Part shown: piece after piece, positions 5,876 to 13,697 of the stretch | Numbering within the stretch: position 1 is the first letter of the stretch | Layout: every line of letters begins with the position of its first letter | Origin: JBBAEA01 sp041656175 | GTDB lineage: Bacteria > Myxococcota_A > Bradymonadia > UBA4248 | DNA: 14,133 bases | Direction: 5' to 3' | Assembly (NCBI GenBank): GCA_041656175.1 | Contig: JBBAEA010000096.1 | Location: 1-14,133 of the forward strand | The notes under the pieces: model-generated | Told to the model about the DNA's origin: nothing | The model's database searches: none | The model's input: the letters and a program-made list of their open reading frames with translations, nothing else | Translations under genes and position numbers: made by a program

Positions 5876-6806
5876 CGATTTGCACTAAACCCATCAGCTC
5901 GAGTTTAAAAATAATAAAAAGAGCTGCTTCCTCGGGCATACCCGAAAGCGAAATGATGTCGTCCATGCTGGTAAAACCGTCTACAAGACTTAGCACAAAG
6001 CCGTCGTGCGAATCCAAACCCTCAATACGTTTCATCTCCTGAACCGATGCCGATATGCGCAACACGCGCTCTAGCGGCTCTAGGTATGGACGCGCTTCGA
6101 CTTCTAGCCGTTGCTCTAAGCCTCGCAACTCCTCAGTTTCTAGCGCGGAGAGCTCTCCGCGCCCAAGCAAAAGTAATGCCTGATAACGCGAAATCAGCGT
6201 CGCCGTGCTCAAGGAGACGGGTCGCGCCAAAACCTGCGGGCTACTCTCGTTTGGATTCGCACTTACAACAGCCCTTGCCACAACGGGCGCCATGGCTTTA
6301 GGCGGTGTAATCAGTGCACTGTCTACCGTTAGTGTCGGTTTTTCGCCACGACGTATGGGCGACGCGATAAGCGAAGTCATGGGTTTTGGCGGCGTGATAA
6401 GCGAGCTATCGTACGTTGGATGTACATCGGGCTGGCCTGCCAATGCTGGCGGATCACTGCTCGGCCATGAGAAGGCTTCATCCTCCGACACGACGATATC
6501 AAGCAAGAGATCATCATCTGCTTCCACATCGTGGATTGCAGGGAGTATGTCATCAAGCTTAAGTTCGCCGATAAGATCCGCATCGAGCGGATCGTGGTTT
6601 AAATAGTGTAGTAGCTTATCATAGACACTCTGAATACTAGACGGTGGATCAGAGAGTATTTGTTGGATGAGTTCGTAATGCTCAAGAAGTGACCCCTGCG
6701 CCCTCACTCCGTCAGCGCATAACGATAAAGCAAACTCACGGTTCCCCGCATAAAACAACTCAACAATGTTGCGAATTGCATCGGGGATATCAGCCACAAA
6801 ACTCAT
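5868..6806 (-). CDS. Uncharacterised three-part protein upstream of coaE (312 aa)
   Basis: I do not recognise a named family. Residues 1-75 look helical (FVADIPDAIRNIVELFYAGNREFALSLC...), possibly a repeat-like helical domain. Residues ~76-200 are acidic and Pro/Ala-rich and probably disordered, and contain a twice-used motif, SSLITPPKPM (134-143) and SALITPPKAM (163-172). Residues ~203-312 form an alpha-helical C-terminal domain with HDGFVLSLVDGFTSMDDIISLSGMP and a closing helix LFIIFKLELMGLVQID; this resembles small winged-helix-like modules found in many Myxococcota regulatory proteins (inference). There is no signal peptide or membrane segment. ATG 6806-6804 is preceded by AAGGAAG at a good distance. 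It overlaps coaE by 8 bases, so the two form an operon, and it is divergent from the gene at 7086. Confidence 0.8.
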   Translation of the reverse strand: MSFVADIPDAIRNIVELFYAGNREFALSLCADGVRAQGSLLEHYELIQQILSDPPSSIQSVYDKLLHYLNHDPLDADLIGELKLDDILPAIHDVEADDDLLLDIVVSEDEAFSWPSSDPPALAGQPDVHPTYDSSLITPPKPMTSLIASPIRRGEKPTLTVDSALITPPKAMAPVVARAVVSANPNESSPQVLARPVSLSTATLISRYQALLLLGRGELSALETEELRGLEQRLEVEARPYLEPLERVLRISASVQEMKRIEGLDSHDGFVLSLVDGFTSMDDIISLSGMPEEAALFIIFKLELMGLVQIDG

Positions 6807-7085
6807 CTATTCTTCCTTAAAGCAGTTTCTGCTCTAATCTCAGTTACACCACAACGAATCAGCAGCTGCAGCGCCGCTATGCGCATATTACTTGAGAATG
6901 CATCCTATTGTATAGTTTTTATAAAATGTTGATCCCAAAGCGATCGAAACAATGAATGCACGAGCGATTTGTTCTCACGCGGTGAGGGCGCCTCTGAACT
7001 CCAAGACGCGGGTTACGCCGCTAGACTTTTAAGCGCAAAAAACAATATAATTGAAGCGGATCTTGTTTTGGGCAGGGACTGTGTG
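6807..7085. promoter_or_regulatory. Divergent intergenic region
   Basis: This 279-base gap separates two divergently transcribed units and must carry both promoters. The stretch 6892-6927 is AT-rich, with TTGAGA at 6892 and TATAGT/TATAAA at 6911-6925, but no pair of hexamers has a good 16-18 base spacing, so I assign none. An open frame from TTG 6969 into the downstream gene is considered leader rather than coding. Confidence 0.4.
7074..7078 (+). promoter_or_regulatory. Ribosome binding site deciding the start at 7086
   Basis: AGGGA at 7074-7078 stands 7 bases before ATG 7086-7088. The alternative TTG at 6969 would add 39 residues without a comparable site. Confidence 0.6.
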
Positions 7086-8432
7086 ATGAGCAAAACAAAC
7101 GCGAAAAACAAAAAAAGAGCTAAGCGGTCGCTAGCCAAAACTCGAACTGCTAAAGTTCCCATACCAGAGCAGGAAACGAAGCCGTCCTTAACTTTACCCA
7201 TTGCACAAAGTGAAATCGACGCAATCGCGCAGAGTATCGCCAGCGGGCAAAGCGAAGACCCTGCTCAAGCGATGGGTCAGCTATTCGCTATGGCGCTGCA
7301 GGAGTTGGCTGGTCAATTGCGTGGAACGCTTCAAAACCTCTCAGCGACTGGCGACGTCACCTCGCTGATCCCCGAGGCTGCGCCCATCATTGAAGGTGTC
7401 AAGCCCTACGTTCCCGCACAGCTCGGTGACGCCATGACCGGGGTAGCTGCCAAGTTAGCCGAAAAAATCGACGAATTCAGTGAAGAGGTGCAAAGAAAAG
7501 TCGTAGAACAGATGTCGCCAAACACGACTCCCCCCCTACCCACAGGGGCAGAACCGTATTCTCAAAAGTTGATCAGTGATGAAACGCTGATGCAGCGTTA
7601 CCACGAAGCCCTAAGACAAGCCCCAAAGCCCATCAATCCACGTCGTTTTCCCTACAAAAGAAGTCGCTTTGCTCAACAAGCGCTTAAGCTCGACTTTGCT
7701 AGCGAAAAAACAAAGCAAGCCACCAAAACCGTCGAAGGCAGCAAAACGGCTCAAAACCACAAAATTGGCAGCGATACCACTACTAGCAAGAAGCCCGCGC
7801 TACAGACCAATGCCACTAAAAGCGATAATGGCGACGAGACGACTGCAGCCCAAAATGACGAACTAAAGCCAAAAACAAAAAATAGCGAAAATAGCGTTGA
7901 AGCTGCTGCGCCCAACGAAGTAGCACTAAGCCAAAATGAGCCAAATCAAGCAGACTCCTTGATCAGCGCTACAACAAAAGCCATAGAACATATCGCCCAA
8001 AAAAGCGTAGCTAAGCAAGCAGCAGCTAGCCAAGAACTAGACGGCGCAATCCAAGAATTTGCCGATTCTGCAATTCCAGCCATTGAAGATGGCGCTAGCG
8101 TATTACAAGGCGCAGTCGATGAGTTAGCCCAACTATTTCACGGCGTTGTTGCCGAAATCGCCCATGAGTTAGCCCAAGAAACCGCTAACGAAACGCATGC
8201 TTTGGCAAACGACGCCTTAGTTCCAAGCGCCGAACCCGAGGCTAGCGAAGAAGATACCGCGTTTGCGAATGCGCAAAACTTTACACACGATGAACAAAAG
8301 CATGAGCTTGATGCGTTCTTAGAATTGCTCAATAGCAGTTGTGAGGAGAACGACGAAGATGAAGCCGATAACGATGAATTGGCCCAAGCTTTCAGTATAC
8401 TTTTAAGCGAGAAGAAAAACCTTGAGCATTAA
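7086..8432 (+). CDS. Uncharacterised Lys/Ala/Glu-rich protein overlapping recC (448 aa)
   Basis: No family is recognised. The N-terminus is strongly basic (MSKTNAKNKKRAKRSLAKTRTAK), which could bind nucleic acid. Residues ~45-145 are helical and partly amphipathic (IDAIAQSIASGQSEDPAQAMGQ..., KLAEKIDEFSEEVQRKVVEQM), followed by a PINPRRFPYKRSRF basic patch near 185. The middle (~200-300) is Lys/Thr/Asn-rich low complexity. A second helical Ala-rich region at ~295-385 (LISATTKAIEHIAQKS, IPAIEDGASVLQGAVDELAQLF) has a phasin- or coiled-coil-like look, and the C-terminus is very acidic (EENDEDEADNDE). There is no signal peptide or membrane segment. The stop (8430-8432) overlaps the recC start by 11 bases, so the proteins are probably co-translated. 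An accessory role for RecC is inference only. Confidence 0.75.
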   Translation: MSKTNAKNKKRAKRSLAKTRTAKVPIPEQETKPSLTLPIAQSEIDAIAQSIASGQSEDPAQAMGQLFAMALQELAGQLRGTLQNLSATGDVTSLIPEAAPIIEGVKPYVPAQLGDAMTGVAAKLAEKIDEFSEEVQRKVVEQMSPNTTPPLPTGAEPYSQKLISDETLMQRYHEALRQAPKPINPRRFPYKRSRFAQQALKLDFASEKTKQATKTVEGSKTAQNHKIGSDTTTSKKPALQTNATKSDNGDETTAAQNDELKPKTKNSENSVEAAAPNEVALSQNEPNQADSLISATTKAIEHIAQKSVAKQAAASQELDGAIQEFADSAIPAIEDGASVLQGAVDELAQLFHGVVAEIAHELAQETANETHALANDALVPSAEPEASEEDTAFANAQNFTHDEQKHELDAFLELLNSSCEENDEDEADNDELAQAFSILLSEKKNLEH

Positions 8433-11400
8433 CATCTATTTCTCCCAAAGTACTTTGGCGCTGCAAAACGCATTATTCAAAATTTTGGAACAAAAACAAG
8501 CTCAGGGCACAATGCTCTTTGCCCCCCCCACCATTGTGCTGCCGATACAGCAAATTAGCTCCGAGCTCAACTTCGCGCTGGCGCAAAGAGCTGGGGTTTC
8601 AGCAGGCCTACGCTACGTATCAACAAACCAGTTCCTCAACGAACTCATTGAGAAAGAACTTGCCCCCGACTCAGAGCTCATTGAAAAACAACTACTGACG
8701 GCAGCGCTGCTCTTCAAATCCAATGAAATGCCCCAGAATGCCGAAGAACGACGCGCTAAAATCGACGAAGCGATTGGCCTGGCGAGCTTGTGGTCAAAGT
8801 ACGCGATGACGCGGCCAAAGGTGATGATTGACTGGCGAGAAAACCCAGAAAAGACGCACTTAAACGACTTTCCTGAAAAGGCTGAAAAGCTATTTTCTAC
8901 ACGCTACGCTGCGCTTTTTAGAGAAGGCGCTTTGAGCAAAACTAGGAACTCTTGGAAGATTATCGCGCAACTGTATGAAGCAGACAGCTTTAAGGCTGAA
9001 GTCAAAAACTCCGAAAAAAAGTGCTATATCTTTTACGATCCCGAAGCATTTAACACCGTTTTCCTTGAAATACTCAGTATCATTGCACAGAAGCATGAAG
9101 TCTATATACTCGCCTTTAACCCATGCGCAAAATACTGGGACGATTTACACCCTCAAAAACTCAGCAAATTCGCCGAGAAAAACGAAGCAGAACAAGAAGA
9201 TTTTCTAAGCACGCTTTTTGCTCCAGCACAGTGTTTCCCGCTTCAACAGTGGGGAAATCTTGCGCGCGGCGCTATCAGAAGTTTAGTCGAATTATGCGCT
9301 CAGTGCGAAACGAAAGGAACAAACTCGAGCTTCGATAACTTGGACAGCGACGCCCTAGATGCAGCAGAGCAAGCAGATACGACTTCACTTAAACGCCTAC
9401 AAAATGCGATCCTAAAGCTTGAAGACATCAGCGACGTCGACATGAGCAAAGCCTTTGAGTTCAAAGCAGGACAAAGCGCTGACAACAGCATGGCTTGCCG
9501 AGAGTTCGACTCCATCGAAGAAGAAATCATTTGGGTAGCCAACGATATTTTTAAGCGCATCAGCAAAGATCCCGACTTGCACTTTAGTGACTTTTGCCTC
9601 TACTTGCCCTCTACACAGTTTGCTTCCTACGCACCAAACATAGACTTTGCCTTCAACCACCATAACAGCATCCCCTACAACCAAGAAGCGCTACAACAGT
9701 GGCAGAACAACCCCGCGCTTTGCATGCTAGCGGCTCTCCTCGATTTACACAGCTCTAAGCTCTCGCGAGAAGCCATGCTCAAGTGGTTAAACCAAGAGTA
9801 CGTCATCCCCGACGATTGTGCCCCGTTGTGGGCGCGCTGGTCGAGGGATTTGGGCGTATTTTACGGCGAAAGTGAAGAACTGTTTGCCCCAAATGACGCA
9901 TACGGACAAAGCGCATTTCACTGGGAGCAAGCCATTGAGCGCCTGTTTCTTAGCCACTTCTTCGATGAGGCATCCACAAACGAGCTCGAACTCATAGCGC
10001 TATCCGCTGAAGAGAAAAAAAGCGCAACAAGCTTTATGCATTACTTGCGCGCTAGCATCGCTGATTACCGCTACATACAAAACCATGAGCATTCGCTCAG
10101 TGACTGGGCCAATATACTCGAACTTTGCCTTGAAGCTTACGCGAACCCTAGCGCAAAATCCGATGCGGACAAATTCGACAGCGCGCTTAAACTCCTACGC
10201 GACCTGCGAAGAATGGATATCGATAGCAAACGCCATTTCTCGTTCGACTTCGTTCGAGACCTCCTCTTCGCTCACTTCGCCCACGACCACGGCGCAGAAC
10301 AATATCAACCCGCGAAAATGGCGATCAAAACCCTCGAGCCACAAAAAATATCCGCCTACCGACACATCTACCTCTGCGGCCTCGACAATGACTGCTTCCC
10401 ACGCACAAGCTCCCCCAACTTCGACATTCGACTCGCCTTACGACGCCCAGGTGAAGCTAGCGCATTTGAAGAAGACGCACTCGCCCTGCTCAAAGCATGC
10501 CTCAACGCCAAGGACTCCATCTCCCTCTCATACGCAAAGCTCAACGAAAACGGTGAAGACATCCCCGCGTCCTCCCTACTCATCCAATTTGCCCACTACT
10601 ACGCAGAATGCATGCAGACAGACGCTAAAAACAAACAAAGTCAGGATAAACACTTCGTTCCACTGTCAAAGTCCGAACTTACTCGCAAGATGCGAAACTT
10701 TCGCAGAGAGCACAAGATCGTTTTGCCAATAACTTCGCCAACACTCGCGCCGACTACTATACAGCCGCAAAACCCCATCGTTTGCGAACTTAGAGTTTTC
10801 TCAGACTTTTTACAAAACCCCAACGAAGCCTACAAAAAACACATTCTCAAATCCTATACCGCCCCGCGCCTCGAAAACTTGCTCAGTGCCAGCACTGAAC
10901 CCTTCAACCATGTCGACGACAAACTGCTCACATTCCTCATGCGTGAAGCCATGCTCTGCGGCAACTACGATGAGAGCTTTTTCTCTGCAAAACTCAAAGA
11001 AATAACGGACTCGCTTCGCGCTTTCGGGCGCTATCCCGACTCGTATTTCTCCCAAATACAGGATGAGAAGCTACTTGTTCAACTACAGATCTGGAGCAAT
11101 GAGATCGCTAACTTAGCGCCCAAACATGCCAAGCTAAAGTTCTACAAACTCGGACAAGGCTCATGGCAATACCAAAAGTATTACCGCAAATTCTCGCAAG
11201 CCCAAGCACAAACCCTCTCCCCGCAATGCGCCTCCCCCGCGCTACAGATCGAGGACGAACTAGCCATCTGCGACGAACGCGCCGTCTACTACTTCCAAGC
11301 CCGATACAAAGACAGCAGCCCCCCTACCCGCAATCTACTCGCCCCCCTCATCCACGCGCTCACCATTCTAGCCCGCACAGACTCAAAGCCCAAAACAGTG

Positions 11401-11754
11401 CACGTCCTCTTTTACAACGACAGGCTCGCTCTGGACATCTCCCAAATCCACAAAAAACAAGCTCAAGCCTACCTCGACGCCCTCAGCAACGACCTGCTCA
11501 GCGCCAAACACGAGATCGTCCTCAAAGCCTACGATAAAACGCGGCCTCTACAAGCCGACGAAATCGAAGAACAATCCCAGTTTATCTTAGAAAACCGCTA
11601 CTGCGAAGCTCAGTCTCTAAGCCTAAGCCCCGTCGCCAAACTCTCCCCAAACTCCCAATTCGTCGGCGAATCCCTGCAACACCTAGCCCAAAACGCAAAC
11701 ACTCGCTACTCGCTTATCAACGAGCTTCTATCCACCGTAAACGAAGCAAACTAG
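8422..11754 (+). CDS. recC: Exodeoxyribonuclease V subunit gamma (RecC)
   Basis: RecC is the non-catalytic subunit of RecBCD that splits the strands, scans for Chi and holds RecB and RecD during double-strand break repair. The product is 1110 residues (E. coli 1122). Landmarks match in order: INIYFSQSTLALQNAL at the N-terminus (LRVYHSNRLDVL in E. coli), FNPCAKYWDDL at 231-241 (FTNPCRYYWGDI), CREFDSIEEEIIWVANDI from 359 (CHSPQREVEVLHDRL), LLDLHSSKLSREAML (LLSLPDSRFVSEDVL), IYLCGLDNDCFPR at 649 (VCLLGMNDGVYPR), and FSDFLQNPNEAY...TEPF near 825 (LQRFWAHPVRAF...TEPF). There is no Walker A at the N-terminus and no Fe-S cysteine set, which argues against AddB. The start is TTG at 8422, within the upstream gene, with GAGAAG (8409-8414) 7 bases before it; the next Met is residue 31. 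recB and recD are not adjacent. Confidence 0.9.
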   Translation: MSINIYFSQSTLALQNALFKILEQKQAQGTMLFAPPTIVLPIQQISSELNFALAQRAGVSAGLRYVSTNQFLNELIEKELAPDSELIEKQLLTAALLFKSNEMPQNAEERRAKIDEAIGLASLWSKYAMTRPKVMIDWRENPEKTHLNDFPEKAEKLFSTRYAALFREGALSKTRNSWKIIAQLYEADSFKAEVKNSEKKCYIFYDPEAFNTVFLEILSIIAQKHEVYILAFNPCAKYWDDLHPQKLSKFAEKNEAEQEDFLSTLFAPAQCFPLQQWGNLARGAIRSLVELCAQCETKGTNSSFDNLDSDALDAAEQADTTSLKRLQNAILKLEDISDVDMSKAFEFKAGQSADNSMACREFDSIEEEIIWVANDIFKRISKDPDLHFSDFCLYLPSTQFASYAPNIDFAFNHHNSIPYNQEALQQWQNNPALCMLAALLDLHSSKLSREAMLKWLNQEYVIPDDCAPLWARWSRDLGVFYGESEELFAPNDAYGQSAFHWEQAIERLFLSHFFDEASTNELELIALSAEEKKSATSFMHYLRASIADYRYIQNHEHSLSDWANILELCLEAYANPSAKSDADKFDSALKLLRDLRRMDIDSKRHFSFDFVRDLLFAHFAHDHGAEQYQPAKMAIKTLEPQKISAYRHIYLCGLDNDCFPRTSSPNFDIRLALRRPGEASAFEEDALALLKACLNAKDSISLSYAKLNENGEDIPASSLLIQFAHYYAECMQTDAKNKQSQDKHFVPLSKSELTRKMRNFRREHKIVLPITSPTLAPTTIQPQNPIVCELRVFSDFLQNPNEAYKKHILKSYTAPRLENLLSASTEPFNHVDDKLLTFLMREAMLCGNYDESFFSAKLKEITDSLRAFGRYPDSYFSQIQDEKLLVQLQIWSNEIANLAPKHAKLKFYKLGQGSWQYQKYYRKFSQAQAQTLSPQCASPALQIEDELAICDERAVYYFQARYKDSSPPTRNLLAPLIHALTILARTDSKPKTVHVLFYNDRLALDISQIHKKQAQAYLDALSNDLLSAKHEIVLKAYDKTRPLQADEIEEQSQFILENRYCEAQSLSLSPVAKLSPNSQFVGESLQHLAQNANTRYSLINELLSTVNEAN

Positions 11755-11918
11755 TCCCCATCCTCTGGCGCTGGCACCACATCATCACTCATGGGCTTAC
11801 ACACGTCATCGACGCAAATCTCATCGTACGCACAGGCACACATCGGCGCCACATACGCATCGCGCCCACAGCCCGCCGCCATTATCACCAAAACCAACAA
11901 CGCTAAAACCACTCTCAT
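11751..11918 (-). CDS. Small Cys-containing lipoprotein (55 aa)
   Basis: ATG 11918-11916 starts MRVVLALLVLVIMAAGCGRD, a signal peptide with a lipobox-like AAGC at residues 14-17, so a lipoprotein anchored at Cys17 is expected. The short mature part has MCACAYDEICVDDVCKP, a closely spaced Cys pattern (probably disulfides) like those in small myxobacterial lipoproteins, then an acidic tail ending EDGD. GGAG lies 6 bases upstream of this start; an in-frame upstream ATG at 11951 would place extra residues before the signal and is less likely. The TAG stop (11753-11751) overlaps the recC TAG (11752-11754) in the palindrome CTAG, so the genes are convergent. Function unknown. Confidence 0.7.
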   Translation of the reverse strand: MRVVLALLVLVIMAAGCGRDAYVAPMCACAYDEICVDDVCKPMSDDVVPAPEDGD

Positions 11919-12029
11919 ATCACACTCCATCACGCAAATCGCGCAAGCCACTTATAGCGAAGCCGCTCACCCCGCGCAAGCCCTTGCCTACACAAAATAG
12001 CTCGAATTTTTTTTAACTCTAGGCTATAC

Positions 12030-12046
12030 AAAAGCCGAGCTTTTTT
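12030..12046 (+). terminator. Possible short terminator hairpin
   Basis: AAAAGC (12030-12035), loop CGA, GCTTTT (12039-12044), then TT. The stem is AT-rich and symmetric, so it could work in either direction weakly. It stands about 275 bases after recC and immediately before the palindromic element at 12049. Confidence 0.4.
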
Positions 12047-12048
12047 GC

Positions 12049-12191
12049 GGGGGGATACCCCCCTACGCCCGAGCCTCACTCAAAATTCGCCATTAGCCGC
12101 AAAATATTTTGCGCTGTATTCGCTAAACGCTCATCCAGCGCAAAATATGCGGCTAAGGGCGAATTTTTCGCGGGGTCTCGGTCTACCCCCC
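12049..12191 (+). repeat. Palindromic dispersed element, copy 2
   Basis: The leader hairpin G6-ATA-C6 (12049-12063) is followed by TACGCCCGAGCC, and the end is CTACCCCCC (12183-12191). The outer stem pairs GCCCGAG (12067-12073) with CTCGGTC (12177-12183), one mismatch. The inner hairpin is nearly perfect: AAAATTCGCC (12082-12091) with GGCGAATTTT (12158-12167), TTAGCCGC (12093-12100) with GCGGCTAA (12149-12156), ATATTTTGCGCTG (12104-12116) with CAGCGCAAAATAT (12136-12148), closing a 19-base loop. That is 31 base pairs in an 86-base arm pair. A T6 run precedes it. Confidence 0.85.
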
Positions 12192-12521
12192 TCGCTACGT
12201 AGTTCATAGCCCCCAACACATACTATAAAGCAAATTAAGACCTTTGCACGACGAAAAATATTGAATTTCATTGGGCAAACGTCGCAACACTTAAATATTA
12301 CACGAATTTTGTTAGGAATAAAGACTTAATAAGCGAATACAATTTTCCATCGACATCGTCGAATGAAATAATCAGTTCAGCTAATAAGCAAACGCTTTGC
12401 ACAAAAATAAGTGGCAGCATTTTGTTTTCTTTTGGGAGTGCGCCGCAAAGTGTTCCCTGGGCAGCCGCAAAATCCTGTTTCGCCAAAAACTGGACGGGGC
12501 GTCGCGGGGTGTCCCCGCGGA
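12192..12521. other. Intergenic stretch without a recognised gene
   Basis: No convincing coding frame is present. The word AGACCTTTGCACG occurs at 12238-12250 and again at 13699-13711. A perfect hairpin CGCGGGG-TGT-CCCCGCG lies at 12503-12519, just left of element copy 3. The rest is AT-rich and shows nothing I can name. Confidence 0.5.
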
Positions 12522-12580
12522 GGGGGTAGTGGCAAACCCGCGCGCAGCGCGGGGTTGACACGTAGGGGGACACTTCCCCC
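12522..12580 (-). repeat. Palindromic dispersed element, copy 3 (short form)
   Basis: Read on the minus strand: leader hairpin G5-AAGTGT-C5 (plus 12565-12580), then TACGTG, a compact GC-rich hairpin (plus-strand AACCCGCGC 12535-12543, loop GCA, GCGCGGGGTT 12547-12556, one bulged G), then CCACTACCCCC. GTG (12529-12531) pairs with CAC (12559-12561) in the outer stem position. It keeps the ends of the long copies but replaces the ~110-base interior with a ~27-base hairpin. A T-run precedes it on its strand. Conserved ends and a different interior make it either a minimal or a reduced copy. Confidence 0.65.
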
Positions 12581-12682
12581 ACAAAAAATAGCCCTGAAAA
12601 TTATCAATTTGACGACTTTGCGCTTGCCCTGAGCCCCATCCAAAGGCCAGAGCAGCCCTAAAAATTTTATAAAAGGAAAATC

Positions 12683-13690
12683 ATGCCAGGAATCGGTGTC
12701 ATCAGCAATCGCAACGCACGTGTCAACCGCTTAAAACCCGGTCTCAAAGACCAGCTAGCCTTCATCGTGGGCAGTAACGGCGAAGTCTCCTCTACCGGCA
12801 AGCTCAGCGATGTGACCAAAGCGCTCGAAACCTTTCGCCGCATCGGCGTCGATATGATTGCCATCAGCGGTGGCGACGGTACGTCTCATAAAACCATCGA
12901 GATAGTGCTCTCCGTTTACCAAAACCAGCCCCCTCCCCCGATCTTATTACTTCCCACAGGAACCCAAAACATGATCCCGCGCTCGTTTGGTATAGCTGGA
13001 AACGGGCTATCCACGCTGCTTCTAGCCATCGCGCGCTACCAACACAACGTCCCCATGCGCTGCATTAAACGAAACATCCTCAAAGTCAATGAACATCACA
13101 GTTTTATGTTTGGTTGCGGAACCGCCGCCCGTTTTATGATACCATACTATGAGTCTGGCGAAACCAACCCCATAGGAGCGGCCAAAATGATGTTTTCTTA
13201 CTCCATGGACGCGCTTCGGGGTGGCGAAAAGTCTGCAAAAATCTCAGCTCCCATCGAAATGGAAATGACCCTCGATGACGGCGACGTCGAAAAGCACCAC
13301 GGTGTACACACCTTTTTTTGCAGCTTCGTAGAGAGGCTTCCCTTACACTTTGTACTCTTCCCGCGCGCAGGGCGCGACGAAGGCGTCTTCGAGATAGCAT
13401 ACACCTCGGCGACGCCCGCACACTTTGCCAAAGCCCTACCCTACGTCCTCATGGGAACGAGTAGGAGCATCAAAAACGTCAACCGAAGACTCGCCCGAAA
13501 ACTAAAATTGCGATTCTCCAAGCCTGAGCCCTACACTCTTGATGGAGACCTCTACGATCCCTGCGATAGCTTTGACATCAGCGCGGGTCCCGAGCTTCTC
13601 TTTGTCGTACCCGACCTTAAACTTGGCGCAGAGAACCCAAACCTGCGCTACGAAGAAATAGGTCCCTGGGGTATGCGATATTTGCTCTAA
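12683..13690 (+). CDS. Diacylglycerol kinase family lipid kinase
   Basis: Enzymes of this family (DAGK catalytic domain, YegS/DgkB/LCB5-like) transfer phosphate from ATP to a lipid hydroxyl such as diacylglycerol at the inner face of the membrane. The 335-residue product has a Rossmann-like N-terminal domain with IGVISNRNARVNR at the start, the nucleotide-binding ISGGDGTSHKTIE (GGDGT at 63-67), then LLPTGTQNMIP at 89-99 in the place of the usual PxGTxND, and YTLDGDLYDP with DGD at 287-289 matching the C-terminal DGE/DGD motif. There is no membrane segment or signal peptide, as is normal for this peripheral family. ATG 12683 has AAAGGA a few bases before it. It is isolated, with repeats on both sides. 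The exact lipid substrate cannot be told. Confidence 0.85.
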   Translation: MPGIGVISNRNARVNRLKPGLKDQLAFIVGSNGEVSSTGKLSDVTKALETFRRIGVDMIAISGGDGTSHKTIEIVLSVYQNQPPPPILLLPTGTQNMIPRSFGIAGNGLSTLLLAIARYQHNVPMRCIKRNILKVNEHHSFMFGCGTAARFMIPYYESGETNPIGAAKMMFSYSMDALRGGEKSAKISAPIEMEMTLDDGDVEKHHGVHTFFCSFVERLPLHFVLFPRAGRDEGVFEIAYTSATPAHFAKALPYVLMGTSRSIKNVNRRLARKLKLRFSKPEPYTLDGDLYDPCDSFDISAGPELLFVVPDLKLGAENPNLRYEEIGPWGMRYLL

Positions 13691-13697
13691 TCACATC

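Noticed and set aside
10085..10732. 215-residue plus-strand gene inside recC
   Set aside because: It is a Ser/Thr/Pro-rich shadow frame of recC, which matches RecC along its whole length.
8422..11754. AddB (RexB) instead of RecC
   Set aside because: There is no N-terminal Walker A and no Fe-S cysteine cluster, while several RecC-specific landmarks align in order.
11791..12000. 69-residue plus-strand gene
   Set aside because: It is antisense to the small lipoprotein, which has a clear signal peptide and ribosome site, and the product is low-complexity.
12049..12191. Integron attC site, suggested by the long imperfect palindrome
   Set aside because: The conserved GTTRRRY/RYYYAAC core sites are not at the ends, and no integrase or cassette arrangement is present.
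12298..12643. Minus-strand genes of 67-94 residues over 12298-12643
   Set aside because: They overlap one another in different frames across GC-rich hairpins and show no family features.
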